Source: Paraburkholderia aromaticivorans | GTDB lineage: Bacteria; Pseudomonadota; Gammaproteobacteria; Burkholderiales; Burkholderiaceae | Assembly (NCBI RefSeq): GCF_012689525.1 | Contig: NZ_CP051515.1 | Span: 124,001-188,000 of the forward strand | Direction of reading: 5' to 3' | DNA: 64,000 nucleotides | Shown here: positions 7,280 through 16,357 of the stretch, piece after piece | Layout of the letters: every line of letters starts with the position of its first letter | How positions within the stretch are numbered: the first letter of the stretch is position 1 | Translations under genes and position numbers: made by a program | Notes under the pieces: model-generated | Database searches by the model: none | What the model was told of the DNA's origin: nothing | What the model saw: only the letters and a program-made list of their open reading frames with translations

Positions 7280-8494
7280 GTGAACGACATCGACCATCGT
7301 GTACTAGGCAATAAACTCGACCTCTTCCATCAACAGGAAGAAGGCGCCGGCATGGTTTTCTGGCATCCGCGCGGCTGGGAGCTGTATCGCGTGCTCGAAG
7401 ATTATGTGCGTGCGCGCATGCGTCGCGCAGGTTTTCGCGAGATTCGCACGCCGCAATTGCTGGCGCGCTCGCTGTGGGAAAAGAGCGGGCATTGGGAGAA
7501 GTTCGGCGCGGCGATGTATTCGTTGGCCGATGCAGAAGAAGGCCGCGCGCTGTGTCTGAAGCCGATGAGTTGTCCCTGTCATGTGCAGGTGTTTAATCAG
7601 CGCGTGCGGTCGTATCGCGAGTTGCCGGTGCGGTACAGCGAGTTCGGCGCCTGTCATCGAGACGAACCGTCGGGTTCGCTGGAAGGGCTGAAGCGCACGC
7701 GTGCTTTCGTACAGGACGATGCGCATGTGTTCTGCATGGAGGCTCATATCGAGGCGGAAGTCGGCCGCTTCTGTGCGTTGCTGCGCGCGGTCTACGCGGA
7801 TCTCGGTTTTCCCGAGTTCAAGGTCGCGCTAGCGACGCGGCCGGCCATGCGCGCGGGCGACGATCAAACGTGGGAACGCGCGGAAGATGCGTTGGCGAAC
7901 GCGGCGCGTGCGGCTGGTCTTGAGTTCGACGTGCTCGAAGGAGAGGGCGCTTTTTATGGGCCGAAACTCGAATTTCATCTGATGGACAGCCGCGCGCGGA
8001 GTTGGCAGTGCGGCACGATCCAGCTTGATTTCGTGTTGCCCGAGCGGCTCGACGCGGAGTTCGTCAACGAGCGCAATGAGCGTGAGCGGCCTGTGATGAT
8101 TCATCACGCGGTGCTTGGCAGCATGGAGCGGTTCATCGCGATGCTGATCGAGCACCACGAGGGATGGTTGCCGGTGTGGCTGGCTCCTGAACAGGTCGTG
8201 GTTGCGACGATTAGCGATGCGAATTGCGCTTACGCGCAAGAGGTCATGCAGGCGCTCGATGATGCCGGTGTCAGGGCGGTGCTTGATAGCAGGCCTGAAC
8301 GGCTGGAGAAGAAGATCGTCGATGCGCGCGAGAAGCAGGTGCCGCTTCTGGTCGTGGTGGGTTCGCGCGATGAGCGGGATCGGACGATTAGTATTCGCTT
8401 GCGGGATGGGCGGCAAATGACTTTGTCGTTTGCCGAGGGCGTCGAGTATTTGAGGGTGGCGGCGCGGCCGCCTGTGGTGGCGTCGAGGATTTGA
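7280..8494 (+). CDS. Threonyl-tRNA synthetase paralogue lacking TGS and editing domains
   Basis: A 404-residue class II synthetase; full-length bacterial ThrRS is about 640 residues. Only the catalytic core (about residues 10-300) and the anticodon-binding domain (about 300-395) are present. The zinc ligands align as Cys98 (MSCPCH), His149 (QDDAHVF) and His275 (IHHAVLGS). The motif 2 arginine is Arg127 in CHRDEPSG, so aminoacylation looks possible. The N-terminal TGS and the N2 domain that removes Ser from mischarged tRNA-Thr are missing. The GTG start at 7280 has GGAG seven bases upstream. A Thr attenuator precedes it. A canonical thrS presumably exists elsewhere. Third-position usage shifts toward G/T in the last 200 bases. 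Confidence 0.9.
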   Translation: MNDIDHRVLGNKLDLFHQQEEGAGMVFWHPRGWELYRVLEDYVRARMRRAGFREIRTPQLLARSLWEKSGHWEKFGAAMYSLADAEEGRALCLKPMSCPCHVQVFNQRVRSYRELPVRYSEFGACHRDEPSGSLEGLKRTRAFVQDDAHVFCMEAHIEAEVGRFCALLRAVYADLGFPEFKVALATRPAMRAGDDQTWERAEDALANAARAAGLEFDVLEGEGAFYGPKLEFHLMDSRARSWQCGTIQLDFVLPERLDAEFVNERNERERPVMIHHAVLGSMERFIAMLIEHHEGWLPVWLAPEQVVVATISDANCAYAQEVMQALDDAGVRAVLDSRPERLEKKIVDAREKQVPLLVVVGSRDERDRTISIRLRDGRQMTLSFAEGVEYLRVAARPPVVASRI

Positions 8495-8587
8495 CGTGAC
8501 GCTTGCTGGGGGGGCGTTTTGAGTCGCGCCCTCCGGTCTGTCGACTCGACGGCGGGCGGCGCGGCGTCATGGCTCAGAGGCAAGAAC

Positions 8588-9319
8588 CTACCGCACCTCC
8601 GCAAACAACCGCCCCCACCGCCCCAACGGCTCCATATCCACCCCCACCATCCTCAACGCCTTCCAAACCACCGTCGCCACCGTGTCATACGCGGGAACAT
8701 CCGTAGCCGTCTCAAACGCACGCACCAGATGCGCCGCATGCAAATTCGTGCAGAAGGTCGTCACCGCATCCGGTCTCGCGAACGCGGCTTCGCGCATCAT
8801 GATCGAGAGTTGTGTATCGGGCACTTCGGCAAAGCTGAAATTATCCTGCAGCCCCAAATGCCGCTCAGCCACGCATTCGATGCCAAGCTTCTCGTAGTTA
8901 CGCACGATCCGCTGCTGAACATCATCGGTATAAGGCGAAACGAGACCCAATCGCCGTACGCCGGTCTTCTCAAAGATCTCGTTAAGCGCCAGCACTGAAG
9001 TCGTCGCAGGAATGCCCGTCGCCTCCGTAATCTGTCGACACAGCGCCTGATCGCGCTCGAACCCCAGCCACCCCGCCGACGTGCCGCTCCAGCCGATCAC
9101 GTCCACCCGCGCATCGCCCAGTTGACGCGCGGCCGCCAGAATCCGGCTCACATCGAACTGGCCGAGCGCCTGCTCGGACAACGCGATCTCCGTCACCGTG
9201 AAGCGGGCAAAATGCGCGCTGACGCGCGGCAGTTCGCTCAGCATCGCCGCCGTCATCGGCTCGAGCGCGGTGTTCGACGACGGCGTCAGAATACCGAGCC
9301 GGATTCGTTTGCTTTGCAT
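8588..9319 (-). CDS. Asp/Glu racemase superfamily, arylmalonate decarboxylase/maleate isomerase-like
   Basis: A 243-residue member of the superfamily that includes maleate isomerase, Asp/Glu racemase and arylmalonate decarboxylase (AMDase). The PSSNT start is typical of the maleate isomerase branch. The first catalytic Cys is replaced: the segment reads G79-T80-S81, as in AMDase (G74-T75-S76). Tyr130 and Cys190 match the AMDase oxyanion-hole Tyr126 and proton-donor Cys188. One-base proton chemistry such as decarboxylation is therefore more likely than two-base isomerisation (inference). It is the last gene of the eight-gene minus-strand operon, 24 bases after the deaminase gene. Confidence 0.75.
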   Translation of the reverse strand: MQSKRIRLGILTPSSNTALEPMTAAMLSELPRVSAHFARFTVTEIALSEQALGQFDVSRILAAARQLGDARVDVIGWSGTSAGWLGFERDQALCRQITEATGIPATTSVLALNEIFEKTGVRRLGLVSPYTDDVQQRIVRNYEKLGIECVAERHLGLQDNFSFAEVPDTQLSIMMREAAFARPDAVTTFCTNLHAAHLVRAFETATDVPAYDTVATVVWKALRMVGVDMEPLGRWGRLFAEVR

Positions 9320-9343
9320 CGCAGCGTGTCCTTGACTCTTAGC

Positions 9344-10729
9344 TTAATCGGCCAGCAGCAACTTCACGCCCTCGGCGGCTTCATAACGAAGCGCGTCGAG
9401 ATCGAGACCCGGAATCACGCCGTTATCGACCACCACGCGGCCATTCACCACGTTGTAGCGAACGCGCGCCGGCTCGCCCGCCGTCACCGGCGCAACGGCA
9501 ACATCGTGAAAACCGTTGAAGCGCAGGTCGCTAACGTCATACAGCACGAAGTCCGCCGCCTTGCCGACTTCAAGCGTCCCGACCGCGTCGAGTCCGAGCA
9601 CGCCTGCGCCGCCTGCGCTGCCCCAGTGGATCGTCTCTTCCACAGTGGTCGCGGACGCGCCCTGCGCCGCGCGATGCACGAGCCACGCGAAATGCGCTTC
9701 GTTGGTCATGCTGCCGGATTCGTTCGACGCCACGCCATCCACGGCGAGCGACATCGGCACGCCCGCGGCCGCCATTTGCGGCGCAGGCGCGATGCCGCTG
9801 CCCAACCGCGCATTACTGACCGGGCAATGCGAGCAACCGCTGCCAGTTTCAGCGAGCATCGCGATCTCGCTCGCTTGCAGATGCACGAGGTGCGCAAACC
9901 AGACATCGGGTCCAAGCCACTCGTGATCGGCAACGAACTCCACCGGCAGTTTGTTGAAACGCTCCTTGCAGAAATCGACGTATCGGGTCGTCTCGGACAG
10001 ATGCGTATGCAACCTCAAACCCATCCGCCGAGCCGCGCGCGCGACTTCAGGCAACAGTTCGGGCGGCAAGGAAAACGTCGGCGTGGTCGGCGCGACGACA
10101 ACGCGACGCATCGAAGCCTCGCCACCATCGTGATAGCGCGACTTCAAACGTTCGATATCGGCGAGCATCTGATCGAGCGTCTCAGGCTTGAGCGCGACTT
10201 TGGAAAAACCCGGATGATCTCCCGCCGCCTGCAATGCGCCGCCACGACACAGCACGAAGCGCATGCCGAACGAAGCCGCTTCGTCGAATAGCAGATCGCC
10301 GGTTTCGGTGGTGCCGTCCGCGTGATAGAGATAGTGATGATCGGCGCAGGTCGTCACGCCGGAGAGCAGCAACTCGGCAAGACCCAGGCGAGCGGCAACG
10401 CGCGCCAGATCCGGCGTAAAGCGCGCGAGACGCGGATACGGCACGGCAGCCAGCCATTCCTGCAAATCCGCATTGATACCAGACGGCACGGCCTTCAGCA
10501 GGTTCTGGAACAGATGATGGTGCGTGTTCACCCAGCCCGGATAAACCACACAGGAACGCGCGTCGATCACGCGTTCATCGGCACGAGGTTCGAGATTCGG
10601 CGCGATGGATTCGATGCGGCCTTGGCGAATCCGCAGATCGACCTGGCCGAGCCTTGCGCGCTCGCCGCCCATTCCGCTCATCACGGCGGCAGGGTTCTTG
10701 ATCAGCAACGCTTCAGTTTGCATGCTCAC
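9344..10729 (-). CDS. COG0402 amidohydrolase (8-oxoguanine/hydroxyatrazine deaminase-like)
   Basis: A 461-residue metal-dependent hydrolase of the cytosine deaminase/AtzB superfamily. The N-terminal metal motif is NTHHHLFQN (H-x-H), further ligands are in HTHLSETTRY and HLVHLQ, and the catalytic Asp is in LAVDGVASNE. These enzymes remove amino groups or other leaving groups from purine, pterin or triazine rings. The GTG at 10729 is 9 bases from an AGGA, better spaced than the ATG at 10723. Its place between an NCS2 permease and a decarboxylase-like gene suggests an imported amino-substituted N-heterocycle as substrate. Confidence 0.8.
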   Translation of the reverse strand: MSMQTEALLIKNPAAVMSGMGGERARLGQVDLRIRQGRIESIAPNLEPRADERVIDARSCVVYPGWVNTHHHLFQNLLKAVPSGINADLQEWLAAVPYPRLARFTPDLARVAARLGLAELLLSGVTTCADHHYLYHADGTTETGDLLFDEAASFGMRFVLCRGGALQAAGDHPGFSKVALKPETLDQMLADIERLKSRYHDGGEASMRRVVVAPTTPTFSLPPELLPEVARAARRMGLRLHTHLSETTRYVDFCKERFNKLPVEFVADHEWLGPDVWFAHLVHLQASEIAMLAETGSGCSHCPVSNARLGSGIAPAPQMAAAGVPMSLAVDGVASNESGSMTNEAHFAWLVHRAAQGASATTVEETIHWGSAGGAGVLGLDAVGTLEVGKAADFVLYDVSDLRFNGFHDVAVAPVTAGEPARVRYNVVNGRVVVDNGVIPGLDLDALRYEAAEGVKLLLAD

Positions 10730-10758
10730 GATTCGATGTCCTTTCAGTTACTGCGAAG

Positions 10759-10782
10759 CGGCCGTCTTTGCAAGGACGGCCG
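10759..10782 (-). terminator. Intercistronic hairpin between permease and deaminase genes
   Basis: A perfect 8-bp stem (10759-10766 with 10775-10782) and 8-base loop lie 20 bases after the permease stop and 29 bases before the deaminase start. There is no T tract. It may lower expression of the last two genes or protect the upstream message. Confidence 0.3.
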
Positions 10783-10802
10783 TGCTCGTCATGCAGCGTC
10801 CG

Positions 10803-12143
10803 TTATTCGCGGACCATGTTGTGCGCCGGCACCACGTCTTCTTCATGCGCGCCGTTGAGCACCGCGTTCAGCACCACGGAAACGAGGCACGCCAGCACCA
10901 CGCCGCTATGCAGGAACGGTTGTGTCCAGTCGGGCATGTGCTTGAAGACTTGTGGCGCCATCACCGGAATCAACGCGGTGGCGATCGTAAAGCCGACGAT
11001 CAGCACGTTGTAGCGATTGCGCTCGAAGTCCACCTTCGCCAACGTCTGCACACCCGCCGCGACCACTACGCCGAACATGGCGATACCTGCGCCGCCGAGC
11101 GCCGCGGAGGGCGTCGAGGCTACGACCGCACCAATCTTCGGCACTAGCGCCACTACGCACATCAGCACGCCGCTGATCGCCACCACCCAGCGGCTGCGCA
11201 CGCCGGTCAGAATGACGAGCCCGACGTTCTCCATGAACGCGATGAACGGAAACGCCGCGAACATGCCGGCAATCGCGCTCGCCAGACCGTTGGCGCGCAT
11301 GCCGCGCACCACGTCCTCCTCACTCACGTCCTTATCGACGATGTCGCCGATCGCGACGAACAGGCCCATGGATTCGACCATCTGCACCACCATCACGACG
11401 ATCATCGTCAGCACCGGCACCAGCGAAAACACGGGCGTGCCAAAGTGAAACGGCATCGGCATGGTGAACCACGGCGCCTGCGCCACGCTCGTGAAGTTCC
11501 CCATGCCGAGCGAGCACGCCAGAACGCCACCGGCAATCAAACCGATCAGCACTGACAGATTGCGCAGGAACGCATTGGCAAAGCGGTTGATCGCGAGAAT
11601 CACCAGTGCGACGAACAGCGTGACGCTCAGGAAGGGCAGCGCGCCGAACTGCTGTTGCGCGGCCTCGCCGCCACCGGCCCATTGATATGCGACGGGAAAC
11701 AACTGCAAGCCGATCACCGTCACGATGCAGCCGGTCACCACGGGTGGGAAGAATCTTCGTAAGCGCCCGACCAGCGGCGCGGCGAACATCGTGAACAGAC
11801 CCGCGCCAATCACCGCGCCACACACGCCGGCAAAGCCGACGCCCGGACTCGTGCCGATTGCGATCACCGGCCCGACGCTGCTGAATGCGACGCCTTGCAG
11901 AATCGGCAGACGCACACCGAACTTCCAGACGCCGACGGTTTGCAGAATCGTCGAGATGCCCGAGCAAAACAGCGCCGTGCTGATGAGCACGGTGGTGTCG
12001 GCCGGCGACATCTTCAGTGCCGACGCGACGATCAGCGGCACCGCAATGGCGCCGATGTAAGCCACTAGCATGTGCTGCAAACCGAGCGTGATCATCTGGC
12101 GCTTCGGCAGAATGCGATCGACGGGGTGTATGGCGGTGTTCAT
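10803..12143 (-). CDS. NCS2 family nucleobase (uracil/xanthine-type) permease
   Basis: A 446-residue polytopic inner-membrane protein with about a dozen hydrophobic segments. The start near residue 15 (KRQMITLGLQHMLVAYIG) is the classical NCS2 opening, and FMENVGLVILTGVRSRWVV near residue 295 is the conserved substrate and cation region. NCS2 proteins import uracil, xanthine, urate or similar rings by proton or sodium symport. The start is ATG 12143; the upstream extension is not membrane-like. Within the operon it is the likely entry route for the pathway substrate. Confidence 0.9.
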   Translation of the reverse strand: MNTAIHPVDRILPKRQMITLGLQHMLVAYIGAIAVPLIVASALKMSPADTTVLISTALFCSGISTILQTVGVWKFGVRLPILQGVAFSSVGPVIAIGTSPGVGFAGVCGAVIGAGLFTMFAAPLVGRLRRFFPPVVTGCIVTVIGLQLFPVAYQWAGGGEAAQQQFGALPFLSVTLFVALVILAINRFANAFLRNLSVLIGLIAGGVLACSLGMGNFTSVAQAPWFTMPMPFHFGTPVFSLVPVLTMIVVMVVQMVESMGLFVAIGDIVDKDVSEEDVVRGMRANGLASAIAGMFAAFPFIAFMENVGLVILTGVRSRWVVAISGVLMCVVALVPKIGAVVASTPSAALGGAGIAMFGVVVAAGVQTLAKVDFERNRYNVLIVGFTIATALIPVMAPQVFKHMPDWTQPFLHSGVVLACLVSVVLNAVLNGAHEEDVVPAHNMVRE

Positions 12144-12232
12144 GACGTGTCTCCAGATTATGTTTATCGATCGGAGCGCGCCGCGCGGACCTAGCCGCGC
12201 GGCACTACATCGCGCGCCGACCGGATCTCCCG

Positions 12233-13333
12233 TCAGGCCGCAACCGGCACGGCAAGACAGGCATGGAAGCGGTCGGTCAGTGCGGCGCGATCGAGATCGC
12301 GTCCGATGAAAACGATGCGGCACGAACGCGGCTCACTGCCCCACACTTGCGCCGCGCGCAGTTCGATGACGTTGTGCACGCCTTGCAGCACATAGCGATG
12401 CGACTGGCCTTGCACGGCGAGAATGCCTTTCATACGGAACAGGTTCGCGGCATCCGAGTCGCGTAACTCGGCGAGCCACGCTTGCAGTGCATCGAGGTCG
12501 ATATCCGCATCGACTTCGATCCCAACCGAGGAAACGCTTTCGTCGTGCTGGTGGTCGGCGTGATCGTCGTCGTGATGAGCGTGCTCGTGCTCGTGCTCAT
12601 GCTCATGCTCATGGTCTTCATGGCCATGCGCGTGTTCTCCTTCATGCAAGCCATCGGTCTCGACGAGAATCTGCGAGAACTCGTTCGCGCCTACGCCGAG
12701 AATCTTCCCGAGGTCGATCTGCGCATAGCTCGACTCGACGATTTCCGCCGTGGCATTGAGTCCGCGAATGCGCTGCGTGAGCGAAGCGATATCGTCCGGT
12801 CCCACCAGATCAACCTTGTTGATGACGATACGGTCCGCGCACACGATCTGATCGACGGCCTGATTGTCGCTGCCGTCGAGTACCAGATCGTCCAGATGCG
12901 CAGCGATATGCTTCGCGTCCACCATCGTGACGACGGCGTCGAGGGTGACTTGTTTGGCGATGGGATCATCGAGAAAGAACGTCTGCGCAACCGGATACGG
13001 ATCGGCGAGCCCGCTGGTTTCGACGATGATGTGATCGAGCCGGTCCGGCCGTTCTACCAGCATACGCACGATCCTCACCAGATCCTCGCGCACCGCGCCG
13101 ACGCAGCACACGCAGCCGTTCGTCATTTCGTAAATCTCTTCGGTCGATTCGAGCACGAGGCCACCGTCGATGCCGATTTCGCCGAACTCGTTTTCGATCA
13201 CCGCGATCTTGCGGCCGTGCTTCTCGCGCAGGATGTAGTTGAGCAGTGTCGTTTTGCCGGCGCCGAGAAAGCCGGTCAGCACCGTGACGGGGATTTTCTC
13301 GATTTCGTTGTGGGTGGTGTGAATGTGATTCAT
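12233..13333 (-). CDS. CobW/COG0523 GTPase metallochaperone with His-rich loop
   Basis: A 366-residue G3E GTPase. The Walker A motif is GFLGAGKTT (21-29), the metal-binding CVCC motif is at 74-77, and the guanine-specificity motif is in VINKVDLV. A very His/Asp/Glu-rich stretch at residues 230-263 (repeated HE pairs) separates the GTPase from the C-terminal CobW domain. COG0523 proteins deliver zinc or similar metals to client enzymes. Three metal-dependent amidohydrolases are in the same operon and are natural clients (inference). It starts 40 bases after ubiX. Confidence 0.9.
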   Translation of the reverse strand: MNHIHTTHNEIEKIPVTVLTGFLGAGKTTLLNYILREKHGRKIAVIENEFGEIGIDGGLVLESTEEIYEMTNGCVCCVGAVREDLVRIVRMLVERPDRLDHIIVETSGLADPYPVAQTFFLDDPIAKQVTLDAVVTMVDAKHIAAHLDDLVLDGSDNQAVDQIVCADRIVINKVDLVGPDDIASLTQRIRGLNATAEIVESSYAQIDLGKILGVGANEFSQILVETDGLHEGEHAHGHEDHEHEHEHEHEHAHHDDDHADHQHDESVSSVGIEVDADIDLDALQAWLAELRDSDAANLFRMKGILAVQGQSHRYVLQGVHNVIELRAAQVWGSEPRSCRIVFIGRDLDRAALTDRFHACLAVPVAA

Positions 13334-13373
13334 GGCTCGTCTCCGTTTCTTCGTTCGTACTGCGGTTCGGCTA

Positions 13374-13964
13374 TCAGGCGATATACGGTGCTTGTGTTTC
13401 AACTTCTCGCCAGCGTTTGACGGTGCCCGCTTCGAGGCCGAACAGATCGAGCACGCGGCCAAGCGTGTGATCGATCATCTGGTCGAGGGAAGCGGGGCGC
13501 GCGTAAAACGCCGGCACGGGTGGCGCGACGATCGCGCCCATTTCGGTTACGGCAATCATGTTGCGCAGATGCGCCAGCGTGTACGGCGTTTCACGCGCCA
13601 GCAGTACTAGCGGGCGGCGCTCTTTCAACGTGACGTCGGCGGCGCGTGAAATCAGGCTCGACGACATGCCGCTGGCAATTTCGGCAAGTGTCTTCATCGA
13701 ACACGGCGCGACGATCATGCCCAGCGAGCGGAACGAGCCGCTGGAAATGGCCGCGGCCATGTCGTCGCAACGATAGGTGGCGCTGGCCAGCGCGCTGACG
13801 TCGGCGAACTTGTAGTCGGTTTCGTGCGTCATCGTGAGCAGCGCGCTGCGCGAGACGGTCAAATGCGTTTCGATATCGAGTTGACGCAGCAATTGCAGCA
13901 GGCGTACACCGTACGCAAAGCCGGATGCGCCGCTGATGCCGACCACGAGTCGCCGCGCGCTCAT
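13374..13964 (-). CDS. UbiX-family flavin prenyltransferase
   Basis: A 196-residue protein with [15 protein letters not shown] at the N-terminus (FMN phosphate binding), [16 protein letters not shown] in the middle and the [16 protein letters not shown] segment with the dimethylallyl-phosphate binding residues. The family makes prenylated FMN, the cofactor of UbiD decarboxylases. Its ATG overlaps the ubiD stop in an ATGA (13961-13964), so the two are translationally coupled. A longer frame to 14186 is antisense-like noise. Confidence 0.93.
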   Translation of the reverse strand: MSARRLVVGISGASGFAYGVRLLQLLRQLDIETHLTVSRSALLTMTHETDYKFADVSALASATYRCDDMAAAISSGSFRSLGMIVAPCSMKTLAEIASGMSSSLISRAADVTLKERRPLVLLARETPYTLAHLRNMIAVTEMGAIVAPPVPAFYARPASLDQMIDHTLGRVLDLFGLEAGTVKRWREVETQAPYIA

Positions 13965-15355
13965 CGCTGTGCTCCGGCGGCGCGGGCCAGAATGTCGATG
14001 GCCTGTTGCGAGGCGCGTTCGCTGATGCGAGCGCGGATGCCGTCGAAATGCGAGCCGCGTGTCGCGTCGATACCCATACGCGACGTGGTGCCCGCCGCGG
14101 ACGACGAAGGATCGAGCGGACTGCCCGGCAGGCCATCGACGATAAACACGTCCTGGTGCGGCTGAAAATGCGTGGCGATGGCCCACAGCACTTGCGAGTC
14201 GTTGGCGATGTCGATGTCGCTATCCACTGCCACGACGTTCTTCAGGTACGGATCCCAGCCGAGCAGCGCGAGCATGATCTGGCGCGCTTCGCCGTCGCGA
14301 GTCTGATTCAGCGCAACGTAGCAGTGAAAATGCGTGCCGGAGTTGGGGTAATGCAACGCGGTGACCGACGGAAAGCGCGCCTTCAACTTCTCGCTCATCT
14401 CCGCTTCGCGCGGCAAACGCGCAAGCGTCAGATGCTCTGCGTACGGGCCGCCGACCACGTCGACGAGCCAGGCATCGTCACGACGCATCATCGTGTCGAC
14501 GCGCAATACGTTGTTGGTCGAGCGGTCCGATGAATAGCCGGTGAATTCGCCGAACGGGCCTTCTTCGGCGTGGGCTGAAGGATCGATCGTGCCTTCCAGC
14601 ACGAACTCGGCGGAAGCGGGCACGCCGATGCCGTAGCGCGGCGTGCGCACCAGTTCCAGCGGCGCACCGAACAGACCGCCTGCGATTGCGCGTTCGTCGG
14701 TGCCGAACGGCACGCGCGCGGCGGCCGCCAACATGAACAGCGGATGCGCGCCGATCACCATCGCGACTTTCAACGTGTCGCCGCGTGCCTGGGCGGTTTG
14801 CAGCATGCGCCAGAGATGGCCGCGCGAATGCAGGCTGGTGGCCAAAGCGTTTTTCGCGTGCCGCATCGAGCGGTGATAGCTGAGGTTCGCCACGCCGGTG
14901 ACCGGATCTTCGGCGACGATTACGGCATTCGTAATGTACGGGCCGCGGTCGGTATCGAAGTGGCGGATCATCGGCAGTTGCGCGAGATCGACGGCGTCGC
15001 CTTCGATCACCTGATCCAGCACGGGACCGTTCGCCACATATGCCGGCGCAATTGGCGCATTCGCACGCTGTTGATATGCGTCGAACAAACCAGACGCATC
15101 GACATCGAACAGGCGCCCAATGCGTGTACGTGACGCAAAGAAATTGGTGACGAGAGGCGTTGCGATACCGTCGACTTTTTCGCAAATCAACATGGGATGC
15201 TGCCCGCGCGCCGCGAGTTCGGCGACCACCGCCGTGACATCCTGATCGGCGGATACCGGCTGCGAGAGCGTCAAAACATCATCGGGATAGTGCTCGCGAT
15301 ACGCATGCCCAAAGCGATGAAAATCCTGCGTGGCGCGGAAGAGGTTATCCGCCAT
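13961..15355 (-). CDS. UbiD-family prenyl-FMN-dependent (de)carboxylase
   Basis: A 464-residue UbiD enzyme. Landmarks are GPYITNAVIVAEDP (prenyl-FMN and metal region), the Arg-containing NLSYHRSM strand, and EEGPFGEFTGYSS, which holds the Glu residues of the E-R-E catalytic network. UbiD enzymes reversibly decarboxylate unsaturated or aromatic acids. The ATG at 15355 has GGAG 7 bases upstream and is preferred to a TTG at 15376. The operon contains its own prenyltransferase. The substrate is unknown; context suggests a heteroaromatic acid. Confidence 0.92.
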   Translation of the reverse strand: MADNLFRATQDFHRFGHAYREHYPDDVLTLSQPVSADQDVTAVVAELAARGQHPMLICEKVDGIATPLVTNFFASRTRIGRLFDVDASGLFDAYQQRANAPIAPAYVANGPVLDQVIEGDAVDLAQLPMIRHFDTDRGPYITNAVIVAEDPVTGVANLSYHRSMRHAKNALATSLHSRGHLWRMLQTAQARGDTLKVAMVIGAHPLFMLAAAARVPFGTDERAIAGGLFGAPLELVRTPRYGIGVPASAEFVLEGTIDPSAHAEEGPFGEFTGYSSDRSTNNVLRVDTMMRRDDAWLVDVVGGPYAEHLTLARLPREAEMSEKLKARFPSVTALHYPNSGTHFHCYVALNQTRDGEARQIMLALLGWDPYLKNVVAVDSDIDIANDSQVLWAIATHFQPHQDVFIVDGLPGSPLDPSSSAAGTTSRMGIDATRGSHFDGIRARISERASQQAIDILARAAGAQR

Positions 15356-15430
15356 AGTGAACTCCGTGTGAGACAACAGAGGCAGGCACGGCGCTGACCG
15401 CGCCTGCTTTGAACCATCAGTCAGTCAGCG

Positions 15431-16357
15431 TTAAGCCGGCTGCGTGACGTCATTCACATAAGTCGCCTTCAACCGCTTCTCCGCTTCAGCGAGGTCCTTC
15501 GGCGGCTTGGTCGGTTCGATTCCGACCAGACGGGCGATGTTATTGCCCATATAGTCTTCGAGACCGTCCTCATCCAGATTCATGCCTTGCGGCGTGGGAC
15601 CGCACAGCATTTCCAGTTCGCGCAGCCACATGCCCGGCTCGTTCGGCGGCGAATCCGTGCCGAAAACGATCTTGTTGCGCGGCAGTTCGCGAGCGAATTC
15701 GACGATGCGCGACTGATAGCACCAACCCGATTCGCAATACACGTTCGGCGTATCCATCGCCATCCAGAAGGCTTCGAACGAGTAGTTGCCGCCCGTCTGA
15801 ATCCCGAAGTGACCGATGATGAAATTCACCATCGGGAATTCGCGGATGATCGGATAAAACTGCGTCGGAATCGTGTACGGCCCATCGCCGGTGTGAATCA
15901 GCACGACCACGCCCAATTCCGCGCACTTCTTCATCGCAGGACGCAACCAGTCGAGCGCGCGATCCGGCCGATAGCCGTGCATGTTCGCGTGCAGCTTGAG
16001 CATCTTGAAGCCGTATTCCTTGACGTGGAATTCGAGCTCGGCTGCGCCATTCTCCGGACCCCAACGCGGGTTGTACGTGAAGTTGCCGATAAAGCGATCC
16101 GGGTACTTCTGCGTCAATTCGGCGATATACGACATGTAATCTCGAATGCCTTCACGGCCGCGTCGATTGCCGTCGCGATAGCCCGTGTTGCCCGGCGGCG
16201 GCTGAATGAAGCCCATGTCGATACGGCGCGGCTTGCCGTTGATGATGTACGGACCGTCCATCATCTTCAGCAGACGTTCGCCGGTGAATGGCTCGCCGGT
16301 ATGGCGCCAGGCTTCGTCGACGAGATTCGTGGGGTGCAGATGGGTATCGATGATCAT
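15431..16357 (-). CDS. Amidohydrolase 2 (ACMSD-like), intact metal site
   Basis: A 308-residue TIM-barrel enzyme of the ACMSD/gamma-resorcylate decarboxylase family. The first metal motif is intact (DTHLHP, His6 and His8). Further ligands are in VLIHTGDGPYT and IIGHFGIQTGG, and the catalytic Asp is in FGTDSPPNEPG. The family decarboxylates or hydrolyses aromatic and semialdehyde acids with Zn or Mn. It is a close paralogue of the gene just upstream and overlaps its stop by one base (TGATG at 16355-16359), so the two are probably made in equal amounts and may form a heteromer. Confidence 0.85.
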   Translation of the reverse strand: MIIDTHLHPTNLVDEAWRHTGEPFTGERLLKMMDGPYIINGKPRRIDMGFIQPPPGNTGYRDGNRRGREGIRDYMSYIAELTQKYPDRFIGNFTYNPRWGPENGAAELEFHVKEYGFKMLKLHANMHGYRPDRALDWLRPAMKKCAELGVVVLIHTGDGPYTIPTQFYPIIREFPMVNFIIGHFGIQTGGNYSFEAFWMAMDTPNVYCESGWCYQSRIVEFARELPRNKIVFGTDSPPNEPGMWLRELEMLCGPTPQGMNLDEDGLEDYMGNNIARLVGIEPTKPPKDLAEAEKRLKATYVNDVTQPA

